From: JBCBAP01 sp038532435 | GTDB taxonomy: Bacteria; Pseudomonadota; Alphaproteobacteria; Rhodobacterales; Rhodobacteraceae | Length of the DNA: 10,983 nucleotides | Direction of reading: 5' to 3' | NCBI GenBank assembly: GCA_038532435.1 | Contig: JBCBAP010000095.1 | Location: 1-10,983 of the forward strand | Part shown: piece after piece, positions 6,837 through 10,983 of the stretch | Layout: each line of letters starts with the position of its first letter | Numbering within the stretch: the first letter of the stretch is position 1 | The notes under the pieces: generated by a model | Seen by the model: only the letters and a program-made list of their open reading frames with translations | Databases searched by the model: none | What the model was told of the DNA's origin: nothing | Program-made: the position numbers and the translations under genes

Positions 6837-8159
6837 ATGTCCTCCCTCGCCTTCACCCGCGCCGACCTGCCCGAAGGCTTCACCTTCGGCACCGCAACCT
6901 CAGCCTACCAGATCGAGGGTGCGCGGTTCGGCGGCGCGGGACCCTGCCACTGGGACGATTTTGCGGCGACGCCGGGCAATGTCGTCCGGCGCGAAAACGG
7001 GGCGACGGCCTGCGACCACTACCACCGATGGGAGGAGGATCTCGACCTTGTCGCCGCGGCCGGGTTCGATGCGTACCGCTTCTCCGTCAGCTGGGCGCGG
7101 GTCATGCCCGACGGCGAAACAGTCAACGCGGAAGGCCTCGATTTCTACGACCGTCTGGTGGACGGGATGCGGGCCCGGGGCATCATGCCCTGCGCCACGC
7201 TTTACCATTGGGAGATGCCCTCCTCCCTCGCGGATCTGGGCGGCTGGCGCAACCGGGACATCGCCGCGCGTTTCGCCAACTACTCCCGCACCGTGATGGC
7301 CCGCATCGGCGACCGGGTGGAGACCGTGGCCCCCATCAACGAGCCCTGGTGCGTCGCCTGGCTCAGCCACTTCCACGGGCATCACGCCCCGGGTCTGCGC
7401 GACATCCGCGCGGCGAGCCGGGCGATGCACCATGTCCTGCTCGCCCACGGCACCTGCATCCAGGCCCTCCGGGCGGAGGGGATGGGCAATCTTGGCGCGG
7501 TCATGAACTTCGAGTACGCACAGCCCGCCGATGAAAGCGCTGCAGCGGTCGCCGCCGCCCGCCTCTACGACGGGCTCTATAACCGCTGGTTCCTCGGCGG
7601 TGTCTTCGAAAAAGCCTATCCGGACGATGTGCTTGTCCATCTCGAACCCCACATGCCCGTGGGCTGGCAAGATGATTTCGACACGATCGGCGCCCCGGTC
7701 GACTGGCTCGGCCTGAACTATTACACGCGAAAGCTGGTGGCCCCCGGCGACCATCCCCTCGATCCGGTCGCTGTAGAGGGCCCGCTGGAGAAAACGGCGA
7801 TGGACTGGGAGGTCTATCCCGACGGGCTGCTCCACTTCCTGCGCCATGCCCACAGCTACGCGAAGGGCCTGCCGCTCCACATCACCGAAAACGGCCTCGC
7901 AGCCTATGACACGCTCTCCCGGGGGGAGGTCGACGATGCCCAGCGCATCGCCTTTCTCGATGTGCATATGGCGCGGGTGCGCGCTGCAATCGCCGAGGGC
8001 ATTCCCGTGGTGGGCTACTTCGTCTGGTCGCTCCTCGACAATTACGAATGGGCGCTCGGCTACGACAAACGCTTCGGCCTCGTCCATGTGGACTTCGACA
8101 CGCTGGCGCGAACGCCCAAGGCAAGCTGGCATGCCCTGACGGACGCCCTGGCCCGCTGA
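6837..8159 (+). CDS. GH1 beta-glucosidase
   Basis: A 440-aa, full-length glycoside hydrolase family 1 enzyme, cytoplasmic by absence of a signal peptide, expected to cleave beta-glucosides (or beta-galactosides) with retention. Visible family motifs: FTFGTATSAYQIEG (15-28), DHYHRWEEDLDL (60-71), YRFSVSWARVMP (80-91), the acid/base motif INEPW (167-171) with E169, LGLNYYTR (291-298), the nucleophile motif ITENG (349-353) with E351, and SLLDNYEWALGYDKRFGLV (398-416). All expected catalytic and sugar-contact signatures are intact. ATG 6837 has AGAGGAG 7 bases upstream. It lies downstream of the LacI-family regulator on the same strand, probably in one transcript, though no perfect operator copy precedes it. 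Its substrate must enter by AglEFGK or another importer; which one is not visible. Confidence 0.93.
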   Translation: MSSLAFTRADLPEGFTFGTATSAYQIEGARFGGAGPCHWDDFAATPGNVVRRENGATACDHYHRWEEDLDLVAAAGFDAYRFSVSWARVMPDGETVNAEGLDFYDRLVDGMRARGIMPCATLYHWEMPSSLADLGGWRNRDIAARFANYSRTVMARIGDRVETVAPINEPWCVAWLSHFHGHHAPGLRDIRAASRAMHHVLLAHGTCIQALRAEGMGNLGAVMNFEYAQPADESAAAVAAARLYDGLYNRWFLGGVFEKAYPDDVLVHLEPHMPVGWQDDFDTIGAPVDWLGLNYYTRKLVAPGDHPLDPVAVEGPLEKTAMDWEVYPDGLLHFLRHAHSYAKGLPLHITENGLAAYDTLSRGEVDDAQRIAFLDVHMARVRAAIAEGIPVVGYFVWSLLDNYEWALGYDKRFGLVHVDFDTLARTPKASWHALTDALAR

Positions 8160-8162
8160 ACG

Positions 8163-8176
8163 TTTCGCGCGCGAAA
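8163..8176. other. Perfect 14-bp palindrome after the GH1 stop codon
   Basis: TTTCGCGCGCGAAA is exactly self-complementary and sits 3 bases after the TGA of the beta-glucosidase gene. It is nested within weaker outer arms AACG (8159-8162) and CGTT (8180-8183). It could be a short 3'-end hairpin (TTTCG/CGAAA around CGCG) or a protein site. The rest of 8160-8323 holds only a possible 6-bp stem (8232-8237 with 8266-8271) and the repeat at 8272-8304. Confidence 0.35.
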
Positions 8177-8271
8177 AAGCGTTCAGGAAGGGTTAAGCCG
8201 GTCACGCCGAAGCCGCTCAAGGATCGCCTCCGGCACGGATGTCTCGCCATTGGAACGACACGCAGCGTGCC

Positions 8272-8304
8272 CTTCTTCTGGCCCGAAATATCCCCGCCGG
8301 AGGC
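8272..8304 (-). repeat. Dispersed 33-bp intergenic repeat, copy A
   Basis: Read on the minus strand it begins GCCTCCGGCGGGGATATTT and ends GGGCCAGAAGAAG. It differs from copy B (10824-10856) at one of 33 positions (C in place of G at position 20). It lies between the convergent beta-glucosidase and yjhX genes, 112 bases after the former's stop and 19 after the latter's. Frames through it read FFWPEISPPEA-like peptides; from memory I associate such a repeat with Rhodobacteraceae intergenic regions. Confidence 0.75.
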
Positions 8305-8323
8305 TCCGCGGTCGCGGGCAGCA

Positions 8324-8581
8324 CTACCGGTTGTCAAACTCGGCGCGCACCAGCATCAGGCCCGCCCGGGTCACCCGGTAGGGTCCACCGTTGCGAGAAC
8401 GGATGGCGCGCAGACGCTTGAGCTTGCGAAATACCCGGTCCGTGAGGCCCGGCGCGCCCCAGCCCTCCCGGGTTCTGAGATGGCGGGCAATGATGTTGCG
8501 GTCGTCATCCCGCTCAAGGTCGATCCACCCGCCCTTGGCGAGGGTGTGCAGCACGCGCTGCTCGGCTCGTGAAATGTCCAC
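8324..8581 (-). CDS. yjhX: YjhX/TopAI family small protein
   Basis: An 85-aa basic protein matching the YjhX (UPF0386, YjhX_toxin) family over its whole length and at its usual size. Diagnostic segments are ISRAEQRVLHTLAKGGWI (3-20), TDRVFRKLKRLRAIRS (47-62), NGGPYRVTRAGL (64-75) and the C-terminal VRAEFDNR (78-85), which resembles the end of E. coli YjhX. The pattern suggests a small winged-helix fold. In E. coli, YjhX (TopAI) is reported to inhibit DNA topoisomerase I and is paired with YjhQ, a GNAT-type antitoxin. No YjhQ-like gene is seen on either side here, so toxicity is not established for this copy. The start is GTG 8581 with AGGA about 8 bases upstream; it gives the expected M-D-I-S-R beginning. 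Its 5' spacer is highly structured (see 8604-8764). Confidence 0.82.
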   Translation of the reverse strand: MDISRAEQRVLHTLAKGGWIDLERDDDRNIIARHLRTREGWGAPGLTDRVFRKLKRLRAIRSRNGGPYRVTRAGLMLVRAEFDNR

Positions 8582-8603
8582 TGGTCTGTCCTGAACTCAT
8601 GGG

Positions 8604-8630
8604 AAAAGGCGCAGCGCGGCGGGCGCTGCG
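8604..8630 (-). terminator. Terminator-like hairpin upstream of yjhX
   Basis: On the minus strand, arms CGCAGCGC (8630-8623) and GCGCTGCG (8617-8610) form a perfect 8-bp stem with a 5-base loop, followed by CC and a TTTT run (8607-8604). It ends 22 bases before the yjhX start codon. It could end a transcript arriving from the right or act as an attenuator for yjhX. The 2-base gap before a short T-run makes it moderate in strength. Confidence 0.45.
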
Positions 8631-8700
8631 GGTTCACATGATCCCCTGCGCGCGGCAGGGGTCGTTCAGGTCTCGGACGAGATGCTCATGTAGGCTCCGT
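8604..8700 (-). ncRNA. Candidate structured RNA or leader upstream of yjhX
   Basis: Read on the minus strand: an outer stem ACATGA (8691-8686) with TCATGT (8641-8636) encloses a small hairpin (8682-8679 with 8674-8671, GTCC loop) and a strong one (CCCCTGC 8661-8655 with GCAGGGG 8649-8643). Together they draw a three-way junction of about 56 bases, followed directly by the terminator-like hairpin at 8630-8604. I do not recognise it as a known RNA family, and no tRNA or riboswitch signature was found. It could be a small RNA, a yjhX leader, or chance pairing in GC-rich sequence. Confidence 0.3.
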
Positions 8701-8737
8701 GTACTGCGCGGTGCTTAGCAAACGGAGGCGGAGACGA

Positions 8738-8764
8738 GAAGACCCCGCACGGGGCGGGGTCTTC
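8738..8764 (-). terminator. Strong hairpin after the ABC importer operon
   Basis: GAAGACCCCGC (8738-8748) pairs perfectly with GCGGGGTCTTC (8754-8764) around a 5-base loop. It lies 57 bases beyond the stop of the binding-protein gene and is the most stable stem in the spacer. No long T-run follows on either strand (TCGTCT on the minus strand), so it is best called a likely transcript 3' end. A smaller stem CGGGGC/GCCCCG at 8788-8802 lies between it and the gene. Confidence 0.55.
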
Positions 8765-8821
8765 GGGTGTTGCGCGCGGGCCGCAGGCGGGGCAGCGCCC
8801 CGACCGGAGGCCCCCCGGGGG

Positions 8822-9805
8822 TCAGTTCAGTGCGGCATCCGTGATCGCGTGGGTCCAGGCCCCTTCCGGTGCCGCTGTGATGACGGGATCGGACCCGCCC
8901 GCGAGCAGGGTTGCCACGGTGCGCTCATAGTCCGCGGGGTCGAGCGACCCGTTGGAGCCTGCGGTGAGCTTGGCGATCTCGCTCATCATCCGCTTCTGGT
9001 GCTTTTCCGTCTGCGCGCCGGTCTCATCATAGTCGAGCACGATCTCCGCGGCACCGTCCGGATCCGCCTCCGCGTCTTTCCAGCCGAGCATGGAGGCGCG
9101 GACGAAGCGGACCATCTTGTCGGCAAAATCATCATCCGCGAGATTGTCCTCGAGCACGTAGATCCCGTCCTCAAGGGTCGCCACACCCTGATCCTCATAC
9201 TTGAATGTCACAAGCTCGTCCGGGCTCACGCCGGCATCGATCACCTGCCAATACTCGTTGTAGGTCATGGTGGAGATGCAGTCCGCCTGCCGCTGTAGAA
9301 GCGGGTCGACGTTGAACCCCTGCTTGAGCACCGTGACCCCGTCATCGCCCCCTTCCGTGGGAATGCCGAGCTGGCTCATCCAGCTCAGGAACGGGTACTC
9401 GTTGCCGAAAAACCAGACGCCGATGGTCCGGCCCCGGAAATCCTCCGGGGAGGTGATCCCGGTGTCCTTCCAGCAGGTCAGCATCAGACCCGATGTCTTA
9501 AAGGGCTGGGCGATGTTGACAACAGGCACACCCTTTTCCCGCGCGGCAAGGGCGGACGGCATCCAGTTGAGCATCACGTCCGCGCCGCCGCCTGCAAGCA
9601 CCTGCGGGGGCGAGATGTCCGGCGCGCCGGGCAGGATCGTCACGTCGAGCCCCTCGGCTGCGTAGTACCCCTTTTCGAGGGCGACATAGTAGCCGGCGAA
9701 CTGGGCCTGGGTGACCCATTGCAGCTGCAGCGTCACCTCGTCGGCGGCGAGGGCCGGGGTGCCAAGGGCTGCCGCGGCGGCCAGTGCCTTCATCGTGGTC
9801 TTCAT
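8822..9805 (-). CDS. NMT1/THI5-like ABC importer substrate-binding protein
   Basis: A 327-aa periplasmic binding protein of the NMT1/THI5-like (COG0715) class. The start MKTTMKALAAAAALGTPALA is a signal peptide with a likely cut after residue 20. The mature part opens with VTLQLQWVTQAQFAGYYVAL (24-43) and EKGYYAAEGLDVTI (44-57), then PPQVLAGGGADVML (66-79), GRTIGVWFFGNEYPF (125-139) and QADCISTMTYNEY (173-185), all typical of this class. ATG 9805 has AAGGAG 6 bases upstream; ATG 9808 is 3 bases from it and less likely. Relatives carry thiamine-precursor pyrimidines, other pyrimidines, sulfonates or nitrate-like ligands; the opening pattern favours the pyrimidine/HMP side but the ligand is not decided. 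It follows its permease after 46 bases, and the operon likely ends at the hairpin 8738-8764. Confidence 0.85.
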   Translation of the reverse strand: MKTTMKALAAAAALGTPALAADEVTLQLQWVTQAQFAGYYVALEKGYYAAEGLDVTILPGAPDISPPQVLAGGGADVMLNWMPSALAAREKGVPVVNIAQPFKTSGLMLTCWKDTGITSPEDFRGRTIGVWFFGNEYPFLSWMSQLGIPTEGGDDGVTVLKQGFNVDPLLQRQADCISTMTYNEYWQVIDAGVSPDELVTFKYEDQGVATLEDGIYVLEDNLADDDFADKMVRFVRASMLGWKDAEADPDGAAEIVLDYDETGAQTEKHQKRMMSEIAKLTAGSNGSLDPADYERTVATLLAGGSDPVITAAPEGAWTHAITDAALN

Positions 9806-9851
9806 CATACTCTCCTTGTTGATCCTCGTTCCTTCCCCAGACACCTCGGGT

Positions 9852-10688
9852 TCAGCCCCGCTGGGACGGGTGCCAGAAGGTGGCCGCTCTCTCCAGGAGC
9901 GCTACCGCACCATAGAAGCCCGAACCGGCCAGTGCCGCAACCGCGATCACCGCCCAGACCATGTCCAGGGCGAGGCGGCCGACCTCTGTGGAGATGCGGA
10001 ATCCCATACCGTAGGTCGGCGAGCCGAAAAACTCCGCAACGATGGCGCCGATGAGCGCAAGTGTCGTGCAGATCTTCAGCCCGTTGAAGATGAAGGGGGC
10101 GGCCGCGGGCAGGCGCAGCTTGAGCAGGCGCTGGCGCGGGCTTGCCGCGTAGGTCCGCATCAGATCCTCCTGCATCCGGTCCGTGGAGGCAAAGCCCTGC
10201 ACGGTGTTCACCAGCATCGGAAAGAAGCACATGACGGCGACGACGGCGGCTTTCGACTGCCAGCCGAAGCCGAACCACATGACGAAGATCGGAGCCATGC
10301 CGATGATGGGCAGGGCGGCGACGAAATTGCCCACGGGCAGGATGCCCGCCCGGAAGAAGCGGGAGCGATCCGCAAGGATGGCAACGAAAAAGGCGGATCC
10401 GCAGCCGATCGCATAGCCCGTGAGTGCGCCGAGGACGAAGGTCTGCACGAAATCATCCCACAGCACCTCTCCCGAACCCGTGAGCCGTGCTCCGATGGCC
10501 GACGGTGCTGGCAGGATGACCCCGGGCACCGCGAGGCCGCGGACCAGAAGCTCCCAGACCAGCAGCAGTGTCAGCCCGAACACGAAGGGCGGGAGCAGGC
10601 GCGCGGTGCGGCCCTGCCCCGCCGCGAGGCGGGTGTTGAGCCACCAGCCTGCGGCCCAGACCAGCACGGCTGCGAACACAAGGATCAC
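9852..10688 (-). CDS. ABC importer permease (SsuC/ThiX-like, COG0600)
   Basis: A 278-aa inner-membrane permease of the type that partners NMT1-like binding proteins. Hydrophobic segments appear at about 2-17, 34-52, 82-106, 120-140, 146-163, 205-222 and 243-265. The cytoplasmic EAA loop is EDLMRTYAASPRQRLLKLRL (174-193) followed by PAAAPFIFNGLK. GTG 10688 is chosen as the start because GGAGG lies 7 bases upstream. The frame is open to another GTG at 10787, but that adds a Pro/Gly/Arg-rich stretch without a ribosome binding site. It precedes the binding-protein gene in the same operon. No ATPase gene is present in the window; it presumably lies elsewhere or beyond the right edge. Confidence 0.85.
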   Translation of the reverse strand: MILVFAAVLVWAAGWWLNTRLAAGQGRTARLLPPFVFGLTLLLVWELLVRGLAVPGVILPAPSAIGARLTGSGEVLWDDFVQTFVLGALTGYAIGCGSAFFVAILADRSRFFRAGILPVGNFVAALPIIGMAPIFVMWFGFGWQSKAAVVAVMCFFPMLVNTVQGFASTDRMQEDLMRTYAASPRQRLLKLRLPAAAPFIFNGLKICTTLALIGAIVAEFFGSPTYGMGFRISTEVGRLALDMVWAVIAVAALAGSGFYGAVALLERAATFWHPSQRG

Positions 10689-10723
10689 CGGAGCACCTCC
10701 GCGCTGCCGGGGCGGCTCGCCCC

Positions 10724-10736
10724 CGGGCAAAGCCCG
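10724..10736 (-). other. Hairpin in the noncoding stretch before the permease
   Basis: CGGGC (10724-10728) pairs with GCCCG (10732-10736) around AAA, within a GC-rich stretch (10689-10823) that shows no convincing gene. No TPP riboswitch core or good promoter was recognised on the minus strand between 10932 and 10689. Confidence 0.3.
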
Positions 10737-10823
10737 CGGACGACGCCCCACCCCCCACCCTCCCGCGCCCGCGGCGATGTTTGGCACGAGGGAATAGACG
10801 TGGCGGCGGATGAAAGGGTGGAT

Positions 10824-10856
10824 GCCTCCGGCGGGGATATTTGGGGCCAGAAGAAG
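10824..10856 (+). repeat. Dispersed 33-bp intergenic repeat, copy B
   Basis: Reads GCCTCCGGCGGGGATATTT then GGGGCCAGAAGAAG on the plus strand. It matches copy A (8272-8304, minus) at 32 of 33 positions. It sits in the 244-base gap between the permease start and the partial gene at the right edge. Relative to the stop codon just beyond it on the minus strand (10933), it has the same orientation that copy A has relative to the beta-glucosidase stop. Confidence 0.75.
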
Positions 10857-10932
10857 AGGAGGGCCGAGGATATGACCGGGTGTGTCAAGCGCGGGGGGTC
10901 GTGGACATGGTTTCTGGCGGGACGTGTACGGG

Positions 10933-10983
10933 TCATCGGGCGAAGCCCATCTGCCGTTCGACGAGGCGTGAGACGAGCCCGAC
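10933..10983 (-). CDS. Possible C-terminus of an upstream gene (partial)
   Basis: The last 17 codons of the window on the minus strand read VGLVSRLVERQMGFAR then TGA, with the C/G-rich third positions usual for genes here. The repeat copy B follows 76 bases after this stop, as expected at a gene's 3' end. The LV-x-R-L-V-E-R-Q pattern vaguely recalls the end of a COG0600-type permease, and tandem permeases occur in related importers, but 16 residues cannot prove a family. It may also be a chance open frame. Confidence 0.4.
   Translation of the reverse strand, partial: VGLVSRLVERQMGFAR

Noticed and set aside
6900..8132. 410-aa minus-strand open frame opposite the GH1 gene
   Set aside because: The plus-strand GH1 reading has all catalytic motifs; the opposite frame is a codon-bias shadow.
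8631..8645. GGTTCACATGATCC as a tRNA T-arm
   Set aside because: The loop is too long for a T-loop, no acceptor stem or anticodon arm can be drawn, and no CCA end follows.
10689..10787. 33-residue extension of the permease from GTG 10787
   Set aside because: No ribosome binding site precedes it, the translation is Pro/Gly/Arg-rich, and GGAGG is properly spaced before GTG 10688.
10689..10932. TPP riboswitch before the NMT1-like importer
   Set aside because: Searched by eye on the minus strand for CTGAGA and the ACCTGAT-type core; neither was found.
1..10983. CRISPR array, transposase or prophage gene
   Set aside because: No regularly spaced direct repeats, insertion-sequence ends or phage-like proteins were seen; the gene order looks like ordinary chromosome.

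Overview
The window looks like a chromosomal segment of a Rhodobacteraceae (Alphaproteobacteria) genome. The base composition is high GC with strong C/G third positions. The genes are a typical alphaproteobacterial alpha-glucoside (agl) uptake locus, and there are two copies of a short intergenic repeat of a type I associate with this family. The family assignment is inferred from gene content and style, not from a marker gene.

Left part (1-5489, minus strand): an operon in the order aglE (periplasmic alpha-glucoside-binding protein), aglF and aglG (inner-membrane permeases), aglA (cytoplasmic GH13 alpha-glucosidase), and the first 12 codons of aglK (ABC ATPase) at the window edge. Genes from aglF onward are 1-25 bases apart, each with a clear GGAGG-type ribosome binding site. 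The aglE-aglF gap is 117 bases and holds two GC-rich hairpins, which could keep aglE mRNA more abundant than the downstream messages.

Control region (5490-5728): a divergent intergenic region with a perfect 20-bp LacI-type palindrome near the predicted aglE start of transcription. A near copy lies just before the regulator gene.

Middle (5729-8159, plus strand): a LacI-family repressor (probably AglR) and a GH1 beta-glucosidase. The locus therefore couples one repressor, one transporter, and hydrolases for both alpha- and beta-linked glucosides.

Right part (8160-10983): convergent to the beta-glucosidase is a small YjhX/TopAI-family protein gene (85 aa) with no visible YjhQ partner. Upstream of it is a 240-base spacer that is almost continuously foldable on the minus strand and ends in a terminator-like hairpin. 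Further right, on the minus strand, is a separate ABC importer: a permease and an NMT1/THI5-like substrate-binding protein. No TPP riboswitch was recognised in the 244 bases before the permease. The last 51 bases can be read as the C-terminus of another minus-strand gene.

The 33-bp repeat occurs at 8272-8304 and 10824-10856 in opposite orientation (32/33 identical). Most of the window is well understood. The parts that earn a second look are the structured spacer at 8604-8764, the partnerless YjhX, and the dispersed repeat.
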